From contig NZ_OU015321.1 in NCBI RefSeq assembly GCF_907163105.1, positions 1 through 64,000 of the forward strand: a stretch of 64,000 bases of DNA, read 5' to 3'. A program made the translations under genes and the position numbers. This document shows positions 47,654 to 56,953 of this stretch, one piece after another. The notes beneath the pieces were generated by a model that worked only from the letters and a program-made list of their open reading frames with translations, ran no database searches and was not told where the DNA came from. Position 1 is the first letter of the stretch; each line of letters starts with the position of its first letter. Source of the stretch: Cloacibacterium caeni. Its GTDB lineage: Bacteria > Bacteroidota > Bacteroidia > Flavobacteriales > Weeksellaceae.

Positions 47654-49063
47654 ATGAGTAAGAAAAAGAAAAACATTATTTTAGAAAATATTAAATTAAT
47701 TACTGCTGGTGCAAAAGGTGTAGCCGTAGGAAAAACTGAGGAAGGAAAAGCGGTTTTAGTTTCTGGTGCGGTTCCAGGTGATGTAGTAAATGCCAGAGTG
47801 AAAAAATCTAAATCTAAATACTTCGAAGCAGAAGCAGTAGAAATTTTAGAAAAATCACCGTACAGAGTTGAGCCAAAATGCATTCATTTTGGAGTTTGTG
47901 GTGGTTGCAAATGGCAGAACCTTTCTTACCAAAAACAACTCGATTTCAAGCAAGAAGAAGTTTATAACAATATCAAACGAATCGGTGGAATCGAAAATTT
48001 TGAAACATTGCCTATACTCGGTTCAGAGCAAGAATATTTCTACAGAAATAAAATGGAGTTTTCTTTTTCTAATGCTCGTTGGCTTACTCAATACGAAATC
48101 AGTTCCGAAGAAAATTTTGGGAATAAAGATGCTTTAGGATTCCATATTCCAGGAATGTGGAGCAAAATTTTAGATTTACAAGAATGTTTCCTTCAAGAAG
48201 CCCCATCTAATGATTTAAGATTAGCTGTAAGGAATTATGCCATCAATAAAGGGTTAGATTTTTTTGATGTAAGAAATCAAGAAGGTTTTTTGAGAACTTT
48301 AATGCTTCGTCAAAACTCTCAAGGAGAATGGATGGTTCTATTCCAATTGTACAGAGAAGAGAAGGAGAACAGAGAACAATTATTCGATTATATTTTAGAG
48401 AAATTCCCACAGATTAAAACTTTGGTTTATGCCATCAATCCGAAACAGAATGATTCTATTTATGATTTAGATGTACAGACTTATTTCGGCGAAGGTTTCA
48501 TTTATGAAGAAATGGATGGGCTGAAATTTAAAATAGGACCAAAATCTTTCTTCCAAACCAATTATAAACAAGCGCTGAATTTGTATAGAAAAACACTAGA
48601 ATTCGCAGAAATTTCTGAAAATGATGTGGTGTACGATTTATACACAGGAACAGGAACAATTGCACAATATATTGCCAAAAAAGCAAAATACGTAATCGGG
48701 ATAGAATCGGTTCAAGAAGCGATAGATGCTGCAAAAGAACATGCTAAGCTCAATGGTTTGGATAATTGCGAGTTTTATTGTGGCGATATGAAAGACGTTT
48801 TCACCGAAGAGTTTTTAGCCAATCATCCAAAACCAAATGTTTTGGTTACCGATCCGCCTAGAGACGGAATGCACCAAAAAGTGGTAGAACAAATTCTGAA
48901 ATTAGCACCGCCTAAAATTGTCTATGTTAGCTGTAATTCTGCTACTCAAGCTAGAGATTTAGCACTGATGAAGGAACATTATGATGTGGTGAAGATTTTG
49001 CCAGTAGATATGTTTCCGCAGACACATCATGTAGAAAATATAGCGCTATTAATAAAAAAATAA
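47654..49063 (+). CDS. rlmD: 23S rRNA (uracil-5-)-methyltransferase RlmD
   Basis: A 469-residue TrmA/RlmD-family enzyme. TRAM domain at 10-65, 4Fe-4S cysteines C76, C82 and C85 (C-x5-C-x2-C), the SAM site L-Y-T-G-T-G-T-I-A-Q-Y and the catalytic region D-P-P-R-D-G-M then V-S-C-N-S-A-T. Methylates U1939-type positions. In related genomes it neighbours DUF6452/DUF6048; here a metalloprotease gene separates them. Confidence 0.92.
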   Translation: MSKKKKNIILENIKLITAGAKGVAVGKTEEGKAVLVSGAVPGDVVNARVKKSKSKYFEAEAVEILEKSPYRVEPKCIHFGVCGGCKWQNLSYQKQLDFKQEEVYNNIKRIGGIENFETLPILGSEQEYFYRNKMEFSFSNARWLTQYEISSEENFGNKDALGFHIPGMWSKILDLQECFLQEAPSNDLRLAVRNYAINKGLDFFDVRNQEGFLRTLMLRQNSQGEWMVLFQLYREEKENREQLFDYILEKFPQIKTLVYAINPKQNDSIYDLDVQTYFGEGFIYEEMDGLKFKIGPKSFFQTNYKQALNLYRKTLEFAEISENDVVYDLYTGTGTIAQYIAKKAKYVIGIESVQEAIDAAKEHAKLNGLDNCEFYCGDMKDVFTEEFLANHPKPNVLVTDPPRDGMHQKVVEQILKLAPPKIVYVSCNSATQARDLALMKEHYDVVKILPVDMFPQTHHVENIALLIKK

Positions 49064-49065
49064 CT

Positions 49066-49101
49066 AAATTGGGGGTTCGAAACAGAATCCTCAATTTTTT
49101 T
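49066..49101 (+). terminator. Terminator after rlmD
   Basis: Imperfect arms AATTGGGGGTTC and GAATCCTCAATT around GAAACA, then a T-tract. Confidence 0.7.
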
Positions 49102-49148
49102 ATCTTATAGTTGAGGTATTTTAACCAAATAAAAAATTAAAATATCGA

Positions 49149-51668
49149 ATGAAAAATGTACTGAATTTGTTTTGCGCATTGTCATTAATGATGTCAGCGA
49201 GCGCATTTTCTCAACAGAAAGACAGTGTAAAAGTAGATGTAAAAGCTAAAAAAGACACCGTAAACACTGCAAAACCAAAAGACAAAAAACCAGAAAAAAT
49301 TCAACCTTTCGAGAAAGTAATTACCAACAAAGCAGTTAGCGATGAAGGAATTATTACCGTTCACAAGGTAGAAGACAAATACTATTTCGAAATTCCTGAT
49401 AAAGCACTGAAAAAAGAATTTTTGGTAGTCACCAGATTGACCAAAGCCGGTGCCGAAATGAGAATGGGAACAGTAGGTTATGCGGGAGATCAAATCAGTC
49501 AAAACGTCATCAGTTTCGAAAAAGGACCAAATGATAAGGTGTTTTTACGCTCTATTTCTTATGTAGATTATGCTAAAGATTCTACCTCTGCAATGTATAA
49601 AACAGTGATGAGAAATAACGTAAATTCTATTGAACAAGCTTTTGACATTAAAGCTTTCGGTAAAGAAAAAAACTCTACCGTGATAGATGTTACAGATTTT
49701 ATCAATGCAGATAATGATGTGGTTTCTTTTGATACTCGTTTCAAGAAAGGATTTAGAGTGGGCGCTTTTCAAAAAGATAAATCTTTTGTCAATTTCGTGA
49801 AATCTTTCCCTACCAATATTGAAATTAACACTACTAAAACCTACAACAGAAGTGCAGGAGAAGCTTCGCCAATTCCAGGTGCTCCAAAACCTGAAGTGAG
49901 CGGAAATTATACGGTAGAAGTTAATTCTTCAATTATTCTTTTGCCAGAAAATAAAATGCAGGCCAGATATTTCGATCCTAGAGTAGGTTATTTTACAGTA
50001 GGTTATACAGATTTTGATGAAAATCCTCAAGGCGTAGAAAGAGTTTCTCTAGTAAAAAGATGGAGACTTGAACCCAAAGCGAAAGATTTAGAAAAATATA
50101 AAAGAGGAGAATTGGTAGAGCCAGAAAAACCAATAGTTTTTTACATTGATCCTTTAACTCCGAAAAAATGGATTCCTTATTTAATTCAAGGAGTGAATGA
50201 TTGGCAAAAAGCTTTCGAAAAAGCAGGTTTTAAAAATGCGATTTATGCAAAAGTTCCGAATGCAAAAGAAGATCCAGAATGGAGTTTAGAAGATGCAAGA
50301 TTCTCGGCTATCGTTTATAAACCTTCAGATGTTCCTAATGCTTCTGGCCCTTCAATTGCAGACCCTAGAACTGGTGAGATTTTAGAAAGTCACATCAATT
50401 GGTATCACAATGTAATGAAATTGTTGAACGATTGGTATTTCGTACAAGCTTCACCTAATGATCCTAGAGCTAGAAAAGTAGATTTTGATGATGAATTAAT
50501 GGGGCAGTTAATCAGATTTGTTTCTTCACACGAAGTGGGACATACTCTTGGTTTGAGACATAATTTCGGGTCTAGTTCTACGGTTCCTGTAGAAAATCTT
50601 AGAAATAAATCTTGGTTAAAAGCCAATGGTCATACTCCTTCAATTATGGATTATGCGAGATTTAACTACGTAGCACAGCCAGAAGATAATGTAGGTGAAG
50701 CTGGATTAATGCCAAGAATTGGTGACTATGATGATTGGGCAATAGAATGGGGTTACAGAAGATTTTATAATTATAATTCACCAGAAAAAGAAAAAGCTCA
50801 TCTTAATAAATGGGTGATGGAAAAATTACAAAATCCTAGACTTTGGTTCGGTTCAGAAACCAATCCTTATGATCCGCGTTCTCAAAGCGAACAAGTAGGA
50901 GATAATCCTATGCTTGCAGGAAAATATGGAGTGAAAAACCTTCAGAGAATCATGGAAAACATAGAAGCATGGAGTACAAAACCAAATGAAGATTACAGCA
51001 GTCTTAATAATAGATTTACTCAAGTTTCTGGTCAGTTTGCTAGATATTTAGGTCACGTTTCTAAATACATTGGTGGCGTAAAAGAAACGCCGAAAATGGT
51101 AGAACAAAAAGGAGCTATTTATGAATTGGTTTCTAAATCAGAACAAAAAGAAGCTTTGAAATTTTTATCAGAAAATGTATTTACCACTCCAAATTGGTTG
51201 TTAAAAACTTCTGTTTTAACTAAAATAGATAAATCGCCAGTAGAAGTGGTAGAAAATCTTCAAAAAACAGTGCTCAATAGAGTTTTAAGCGAAGGTGTTT
51301 TGAATAAATTATACGAAGGAGAATCTTTAGATGCTAATGCTTACGCTGTGTATAATTATCTTCAAGATATTAAAAACAGTGTATTTTCTGAGTTGAAATC
51401 TTCTTCTAAAATTGATATTTACAGAAGAAATTTACAGAAAAATTTTGTAGAAACTTTAATTGCGAGAACTCAAGCAAGTAAACCAAGCACTGGCAGAAAT
51501 GCAGAGACGATTTCTGATAATTCTGATGTGAAATCATTAACCAGAGGAGTTTTAAGAGAAATAAAAGCAGATGCTTCTAAAAATGCACAAAATGCACAAG
51601 ACGCAGTGACCAAATATCATTTAGAAGATTTGGTTTATAGGATAGATAAAGCTTTAGAAGTAAAATAA
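49149..51668 (+). CDS. Secreted zinc metalloprotease (DUF5117/DUF5118 type)
   Basis: An 839-residue protein with a signal peptide (residues 1-21). The zinc site is S-S-H-E-V-G-H-T-L-G-L-R-H (HExxHxxGxxH, metzincin-like) and the Met-turn is probably P-S-I-M-D-Y-A. The N-terminal DUF5118/DUF5117 region starts near K-P-E-K-I-Q-P-F. No C-terminal type IX signal is seen, so it may be periplasmic or outer-membrane-associated. Confidence 0.9.
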   Translation: MKNVLNLFCALSLMMSASAFSQQKDSVKVDVKAKKDTVNTAKPKDKKPEKIQPFEKVITNKAVSDEGIITVHKVEDKYYFEIPDKALKKEFLVVTRLTKAGAEMRMGTVGYAGDQISQNVISFEKGPNDKVFLRSISYVDYAKDSTSAMYKTVMRNNVNSIEQAFDIKAFGKEKNSTVIDVTDFINADNDVVSFDTRFKKGFRVGAFQKDKSFVNFVKSFPTNIEINTTKTYNRSAGEASPIPGAPKPEVSGNYTVEVNSSIILLPENKMQARYFDPRVGYFTVGYTDFDENPQGVERVSLVKRWRLEPKAKDLEKYKRGELVEPEKPIVFYIDPLTPKKWIPYLIQGVNDWQKAFEKAGFKNAIYAKVPNAKEDPEWSLEDARFSAIVYKPSDVPNASGPSIADPRTGEILESHINWYHNVMKLLNDWYFVQASPNDPRARKVDFDDELMGQLIRFVSSHEVGHTLGLRHNFGSSSTVPVENLRNKSWLKANGHTPSIMDYARFNYVAQPEDNVGEAGLMPRIGDYDDWAIEWGYRRFYNYNSPEKEKAHLNKWVMEKLQNPRLWFGSETNPYDPRSQSEQVGDNPMLAGKYGVKNLQRIMENIEAWSTKPNEDYSSLNNRFTQVSGQFARYLGHVSKYIGGVKETPKMVEQKGAIYELVSKSEQKEALKFLSENVFTTPNWLLKTSVLTKIDKSPVEVVENLQKTVLNRVLSEGVLNKLYEGESLDANAYAVYNYLQDIKNSVFSELKSSSKIDIYRRNLQKNFVETLIARTQASKPSTGRNAETISDNSDVKSLTRGVLREIKADASKNAQNAQDAVTKYHLEDLVYRIDKALEVK

Positions 51669-51677
51669 TTGAAAAAT

Positions 51678-51716
51678 AAAGTTCATCATTTCCAGAAAAT
51701 GGTGAACTTTGTTTTA
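51678..51716 (+). terminator. Terminator after the DUF5117 protease
   Basis: AAAGTTCA-T-CATTT and AAATG-G-TGAACTTT pair around a short loop; GTTTT follows. Confidence 0.8.
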
Positions 51717-51832
51717 TAAAAGAGATTTTTCTAGAAATTTAAAATAAGAAAAATCAAAATAGTAAGTTAAATATCTGAAACCGACTTTGAAGTTGAATAG
51801 GCGTTTTCAGAATATTATTTCCTCGTTAAAAA

Positions 51833-52306
51833 ATGAAAAAATTAATCTTTCCCTTTTTGATATTGGGTTTTTTCCTCACTTCTTGCGAAAACGATGACGA
51901 TGTTTGCGTAAGCGGAGAAGCTACACCTCGACTAAAAATTAAATTTAAAAGTGCAGATAATAAAGTGCTGACTTTAGACTCGCTTTATTTAGATGTAGAT
52001 TATGGTAATAATAATATTTTAACGGTAGTAAAAGCCGCTAAAGTAGATTCTGCATTGATTCCAATTCGGGTAGATGATGCAGGTTTTACAGAATTATACG
52101 TGAGAAAAACTAAAAAAGGCAGTGTTTCTAAAATAAAACTGAATTATAATACCACTTCTGAATATGTTTCGCCAGCTTGTGGTTTCAAAAGACTTTATCA
52201 AAACCTTTCTGGAACTCTTGAAACTGCAAATCCAGTCACTAAAGTAGAACTCAATCAAAATCAGATTATCAATGAAAACAAAGCTCATCTTTATCTTGTT
52301 TTTTAG
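51833..52306 (+). CDS. DUF6452 lipoprotein
   Basis: A 157-residue protein with lipobox F-L-T-S-C followed by E-N-D-D-D-V-C. Predicted beta-sandwich (C-V-S-G-E-A-T-P-R-L-K-I-K-F). Its last 35 bp overlap the next gene. In related genomes it is linked with DUF6048 and rlmD; probably part of an outer-membrane pair. Confidence 0.8.
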   Translation: MKKLIFPFLILGFFLTSCENDDDVCVSGEATPRLKIKFKSADNKVLTLDSLYLDVDYGNNNILTVVKAAKVDSALIPIRVDDAGFTELYVRKTKKGSVSKIKLNYNTTSEYVSPACGFKRLYQNLSGTLETANPVTKVELNQNQIINENKAHLYLVF

Positions 52307-52922
52307 TTTTTGTTTGGGTTTTTCTCAAGAGAAAGATTCAGTAAAAACCAAATATCAATATAAACCCAATTTTACAGTAGGAGTAGATGTACTGAATGCT
52401 GCGTTGTCTACTTTTAGCGATAGAAAATTATTTCAAGGATATGTTTCTTCTGAGATTAAGAAAAATCTTCACGCAGTTGTAGATGTAGGTTTTGAAAAAA
52501 ATATTTATCAGAAAAATGGTTATGACGCTACTGCAAACGGATTTTTCGGAAAATTAGGAGGATATTACATGCTTTCTATGGATACCGAAAATCCTGATAA
52601 TGGTTTTTATGCGGGAGCAAAAATGGTCGCAAGTTTTTACAGTCAAGAATACAAAAAAGTTCCCATTCGTGGTTTTGGTGGCAGCGACCAATATCTTGCC
52701 TTTCCATCAGTGAATCAATCTGCCTATTGGTTAGAAGGTTTTGCTGGAGCAAGAGTTCAGTTGTTCAAATCAAATTTATATGTAGATGTAAATGCGCAAC
52801 CAAGATTTTTATTTTATTCTACCAAACAAGAAGGGATGACTCCTATGATTGTGCCTGGTTTTGGCAAAAGCTCTACTAAATTTAATGTGGGCTTTAGCTG
52901 GAATTTAGCGTATCAATTTTAG
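52272..52922 (+). CDS. DUF6048 outer-membrane beta-barrel-like protein
   Basis: A 216-residue protein with a signal peptide ending F-S-Q-E and alternating amphipathic strands ending in an aromatic residue (S-W-N-L-A-Y-Q-F), typical of an outer-membrane barrel. It overlaps the DUF6452 gene by 35 bp, so the two are co-translated. Confidence 0.82.
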   Translation: MKTKLIFILFFSFCLGFSQEKDSVKTKYQYKPNFTVGVDVLNAALSTFSDRKLFQGYVSSEIKKNLHAVVDVGFEKNIYQKNGYDATANGFFGKLGGYYMLSMDTENPDNGFYAGAKMVASFYSQEYKKVPIRGFGGSDQYLAFPSVNQSAYWLEGFAGARVQLFKSNLYVDVNAQPRFLFYSTKQEGMTPMIVPGFGKSSTKFNVGFSWNLAYQF

Positions 52923-53050
52923 CAAGTTTTTATTGAGATTGTAAAAATGTTACTTTTTTTTTAAAAAATGTAATTTATTTTAAATAATTGAATAAAAGTG
53001 TATAACTTTAATACCCTTTAAATTTAAAAAAATAATTAAAATTTATGTAG

Positions 53051-55027
53051 ATGAAGAAAATTCTATTCTTTCTAATGGCTGGATTATTATCAATAAATAT
53101 CTCGGCTCAGACAAAAAAAACAGTAAGTAAATCACCGAATGGATATATAAGATGTTATTCTACTGAATACGAAAAAAATCTTCAGAAAAAAAATAGCAGA
53201 AGAGCTAATACTGATGGTTTTGAAAATTGGATTTCAGATAAAATTAACAGGAAAAAATTTTTTAATAACAGAATTTCTGCTATAAAAACTATACCAGTAG
53301 TTGTGCACGTAATTAATAAAGGGGAAGCGGTAGGGATAGGAACTAATATTAGCGACGCACAAGTAATTTCTCAGATTACTACGCTTAATAATGATTATAG
53401 AAAAAAAACAGGAACTAAAGGATATAACACTAATCCAGTTGGTGCAGATGCTAATATAGAATTTGCACTTGCGGTAAGAGATCCTAATGGAAATCCTACA
53501 AATGGAATTGATAGAATTTCTTTTAATGTTAATTCATGGACAGATACACAAATAGAAGCTGTTTTAAAACCTAGTACAATTTGGGATCCTACAAAATATT
53601 TAAATATTTGGGTTACACCTGATGTAATTACAGATATTGGTGAAGTTCTAGGGTATGCTCAGTTTCCTGAAGCAAGTACATTAGATGGATTAAATTATCC
53701 GCCTTTTACAGCAAATACAGATGGAGTAGTCATTGGACATCAATTTTTTGGAAATTTGGATTATGATGATGGTAGTTTTAATTTAGATCCTACATACGGT
53801 TATGGTAGAACAACAACTCATGAAATAGGACATTGGTTAGGTTTACGTCATATTTGGGGAGATGAAAATTGCGGAACAGATTACGTAGCAGATACTCCAA
53901 TTCATAAGACTGAGAACTATGGATGTTTTACACATCCTAAAACAAATACTTGCTTACCTCCTACAGCAGACGAAATGTTCGAAAATTACATGGATTATAC
54001 AAGTGATACATGTATGAATATTTTCACAATTAACCAAGTTGATAGATTTAATGCCGTTTTAGCTAATTCACCAAGAAGAAAAGAATTATTAACTTCTAAT
54101 GCACTTACTCCAGTAACCTTGGTAAGTAATGATGCAGAAGTTAAAGTGCAGTTTATTTATAATACAGATTGTTCTTTCCCTCAGAAAGCTCAAATTAGAT
54201 TAATAAATAGAGGAAATAATGCTCTAACTTCTGCTGTTATTTCTGTAAATGATGGAGGGGTGATTTACAATCAAAGTTGGACTGGTAATTTAGCCACTAA
54301 TGCAGAAGCGCAAATTCCTATTAGTTTAAATGGAACTGCTCTTAGCAATAATAACATTTCGGTTACAATAAATACAGTAAATTCTGCATTAGACAGTAGA
54401 GTTTCTAATAATACCAATACTCTAATTTATGATTCTACGCCTAGCTTCACTACAACTCAAGTTAATTTAGAACTCCAATTAGATGCTTACGGTTCAGAAA
54501 CGTATTGGGAAGTAGTAGATGGAGCAGGGAATACTTTATATTCAAGTGCAAGTGAAACATATACAGATGAAGAAACAGGAATGCCAGCAGTGAAAAATTA
54601 CATATTTAATTTAACTAATAATAAATGTTATATTTTCAAAATTTATGATAGTTGGGGTGATGGATTCTGCTGTGATTACGGAAGTGGTTATTATAAGTTG
54701 ACAACAAGTACAGGAACAGTTATGGTAAATACTACATTTAGTACTGACGAAGCTTCATACGCCTTCGTTTTAGGAAGTATGTTAGGAACTAAAGAAGCAA
54801 ATAAATTGGGAACAGAAATTTTCCCTAATCCTGTAAACGATGTTTTAAATATTACCAAAGTATCTAACAATGCTACTTTTGCCATCTATAACGTTGCAGG
54901 TCAGTTTATTTCAAAAGGAAAAGTGACCAATAATAAAGTCAATGTAGCTACTCTTGCAAAAGGAGTCTATTTCATCGAAGTTTCTGAAAAAGGAGCAACT
55001 TCTAAAATGAAATTTATCAAAAAATAA
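53051..55027 (+). CDS. Secreted M43-family metalloprotease with type IX secretion tail
   Basis: A 658-residue protein. Signal peptide 1-19 (cut near I-S-A-Q), propeptide, then a pappalysin-type catalytic domain with T-T-H-E-I-G-H-W-L-G-L-R-H and paired cysteines. CARDB-like and carbohydrate-binding-like beta domains follow. The last 75 residues are a T9SS type A sorting domain (E-I-F-P-N-P-V-N-D-V-L then G-V-Y-F-I-E-V). Exported across the outer membrane, probably to digest proteins. Confidence 0.93.
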   Translation: MKKILFFLMAGLLSINISAQTKKTVSKSPNGYIRCYSTEYEKNLQKKNSRRANTDGFENWISDKINRKKFFNNRISAIKTIPVVVHVINKGEAVGIGTNISDAQVISQITTLNNDYRKKTGTKGYNTNPVGADANIEFALAVRDPNGNPTNGIDRISFNVNSWTDTQIEAVLKPSTIWDPTKYLNIWVTPDVITDIGEVLGYAQFPEASTLDGLNYPPFTANTDGVVIGHQFFGNLDYDDGSFNLDPTYGYGRTTTHEIGHWLGLRHIWGDENCGTDYVADTPIHKTENYGCFTHPKTNTCLPPTADEMFENYMDYTSDTCMNIFTINQVDRFNAVLANSPRRKELLTSNALTPVTLVSNDAEVKVQFIYNTDCSFPQKAQIRLINRGNNALTSAVISVNDGGVIYNQSWTGNLATNAEAQIPISLNGTALSNNNISVTINTVNSALDSRVSNNTNTLIYDSTPSFTTTQVNLELQLDAYGSETYWEVVDGAGNTLYSSASETYTDEETGMPAVKNYIFNLTNNKCYIFKIYDSWGDGFCCDYGSGYYKLTTSTGTVMVNTTFSTDEASYAFVLGSMLGTKEANKLGTEIFPNPVNDVLNITKVSNNATFAIYNVAGQFISKGKVTNNKVNVATLAKGVYFIEVSEKGATSKMKFIKK

Positions 55028-55047
55028 TCTTAGATGATATAAAAAAG

Positions 55048-55077
55048 AAAACCTTGAGTTCGTCTCAAGGTTTTTTT
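55048..55077. terminator. Bidirectional terminator between the M43 protease and coaE
   Basis: AAAACCTTGAG and CTCAAGGTTTT pair around a 5-nt loop, with A- and T-tracts on both sides. Confidence 0.85.
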
Positions 55078-55096
55078 ATTTTTAGAAAATTAGAAT

Positions 55097-55717
55097 TTAC
55101 AAATCCATTCGTTGTAACTCGTCTATAACTTGATGAGTAAATTCCTTTAAAGACTCTAAATCAGTATTATTTTGAATCACAAAATCCGCTAATTTCACTT
55201 TGTCCGCTTCAGGCATTTGTTTATCGATGATTTCTTTTACTTCTCGGTATGTTCTGCCATCTCTATCCATCACTCTTTTTATTCTGATGTTTTCATCAGC
55301 AGTAACTAAAATAGATTGATAGCAACTTTCATTCAGTTTTAATTCAAAAAGCAAAGCCGTTTCTTTAAAAACAAATTCAGCGTTTTGAGCATTTACCCAA
55401 TTCTCAAAATGTATTTTCACCGCAGGGTGAATAATTTGATTCAGTTTTAAAAGCAATTCTTGATTTTCGAAAACCTTTTCTGCAACAAATTTCCGGTTGT
55501 ATTTTCCGTTTTCATCATAAGATTCTTCGCCAAGAAGTTCGATAACTCTAGATTTTAGATTTTCGTCTATATTCACTAATTCTTTTGCCCAAAAATCAGA
55601 ATCATATACAGGAAATCCCAACTCTTCTATAAATTTAGAAACCGTAGATTTTCCACTTCCTATTCCGCCTGTAATTCCGATGATTTTTTTTCCAGTATGT
55701 AAACTTCCAACTTCCAT
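55097..55717 (-). CDS. coaE: Dephospho-CoA kinase
   Basis: A 206-residue P-loop kinase for the last step of CoA synthesis. Seen: I-G-I-T-G-G-I-G-S-G-K-S-T, V-Y-D-S-D and R-V-M-D-R-D. The first conserved residues begin at about position 11; the codons before them are written by a GGAAGTT word array that also supplies the ATG. No later start precedes the P-loop, so this start is the only one available. Confidence 0.94.
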   Translation of the reverse strand: MEVGSLHTGKKIIGITGGIGSGKSTVSKFIEELGFPVYDSDFWAKELVNIDENLKSRVIELLGEESYDENGKYNRKFVAEKVFENQELLLKLNQIIHPAVKIHFENWVNAQNAEFVFKETALLFELKLNESCYQSILVTADENIRIKRVMDRDGRTYREVKEIIDKQMPEADKVKLADFVIQNNTDLESLKEFTHQVIDELQRMDL

Positions 55718-55735
55718 CTTCTAACTTCCCGCAAA
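55707..55735 (-). repeat. GGAAGTT word array covering the coaE start
   Basis: On the minus strand, 7-mers GGAAGTT, AGAAGAT, GGAAGTT and GGAAGTT run through the coaE start codon. It lies directly after the MBL gene stop (55736). Confidence 0.75.
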
Positions 55736-56602
55736 TTAATACCCAAAAACTTCGTTAAAACTGAACGTTTCGTCTAGCTTCACGCCTTTTTCAGTCATTT
55801 TTAGACTGGCCAATTCATGATGAGCATCGTGTTCGAAAAACAGTAAGTATTCATTCTCTACACATTGTTTCAGAAATTTTCCTTTTTCTTCCATGGTAAG
55901 AAGCGGTCTCGTGTCATATCCCATCACGTAAACTTGTGGGATGTGTCCAGCTGTTGGAATTAAATCTGCTGCAAAAACAATCGTTTTTTCTTGATATTGA
56001 ATCACAGGAAGCATTTGTTTTTCGGTGTGTCCGTCTACAAAGATCACATCCATTTTCAAATCAGGTGCAAAACCATAATTTCCCGTTTTTGGAGTAGGCA
56101 AAAATTGCAACTGTCCGCTTTCTTGCATTGGCAAAATGTTTTCCTTCAAGAAACTTGCTTTTTCTCTTGGATTGGGTTCAGTTGCCCATTGCCAATGATT
56201 TTCGTTGGTCCAGAATTGTGCGTTTTTAAAAGCAGGTCTGTAACCTGATTTGTCATCATTCCATTCGATTGCGCCACCACAATGGTCGAAGTGAAGGTGT
56301 GTCAAGAAAACATCGGTAATATCTTCTCTTACAAACCCGAATTTTTTTAAATTTTTGTCTAAAGATTCGTCTCCATAAAGCGAATAATGCCCGAAAAACT
56401 TCTCATCTTGCTTATTTCCTAAACCACAATCAATTAAGATGAGTTTTTTGCCATCTTCCACCAAAAGAGAACGAGTCCCAAGTTCAATTAAATTTTTAGA
56501 ATCTGCAGGATTAGTACGTTCCCAAAGAGATTTCGGGACGACACCAAACATAGCACCGCCGTCTAATTTAAAATTTCCGCATTGTATAGGGTAAAGTTTC
56601 AT
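55736..56602 (-). CDS. MBL-fold metallo-hydrolase
   Basis: A 288-residue metallo-beta-lactamase-fold protein. The metal motif L-T-H-L-H-F-D-H-C-G-G-A is complete; F-V-D-G-H-T and F-A-A-D-L supply further ligands. No signal peptide. AHL-lactonase-like or glyoxalase-like chemistry is possible; the substrate cannot be told. Confidence 0.88.
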   Translation of the reverse strand: MKLYPIQCGNFKLDGGAMFGVVPKSLWERTNPADSKNLIELGTRSLLVEDGKKLILIDCGLGNKQDEKFFGHYSLYGDESLDKNLKKFGFVREDITDVFLTHLHFDHCGGAIEWNDDKSGYRPAFKNAQFWTNENHWQWATEPNPREKASFLKENILPMQESGQLQFLPTPKTGNYGFAPDLKMDVIFVDGHTEKQMLPVIQYQEKTIVFAADLIPTAGHIPQVYVMGYDTRPLLTMEEKGKFLKQCVENEYLLFFEHDAHHELASLKMTEKGVKLDETFSFNEVFGY

Positions 56603-56629
56603 AAAAAGTGTGATTTTGTGCTAAATTAA

Positions 56630-56935
56630 TTAATTTTCTGATAGTTTATAATTTTCGATAAATTCTTTCGCTTCATATATATTTTCAGGAATTTTTAAAT
56701 ATTTTTCATTTTCAAAATCATAAAAATGTTCATATTCAAATCCATTTTCAAAGAGATATTCTACAACTTTCCACTTTTTTAAGTCTTCTTTTTTGGGAGG
56801 TCTGAAACGATGAGGTAACCTTTTCATCTCAGAATTACATTTAGTACAAATATTATTAATAGACTCTGATTTATCAAAATTAGAGTCTAAATTTTTTACT
56901 TTTCTACAATTGAAACAAACTAATTTATGTCCCAT
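56630..56935 (-). CDS. Small zinc-ribbon protein of unknown function
   Basis: A 101-residue protein with two CxxC pairs: L-V-C-F-N-C-R-K and N-N-I-C-T-K-C-N-S, forming a likely zinc ribbon, then K-R-L-P-H-R-F-R-P-P and an acidic aromatic tail. It resembles zinc-knuckle regions of HNH-type proteins but no HNH is present. AT-rich; inserted between ruvB and the MBL gene. Confidence 0.7.
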   Translation of the reverse strand: MGHKLVCFNCRKVKNLDSNFDKSESINNICTKCNSEMKRLPHRFRPPKKEDLKKWKVVEYLFENGFEYEHFYDFENEKYLKIPENIYEAKEFIENYKLSEN

Positions 56936-56953
56936 TCTTAATTCTTTAATTGA

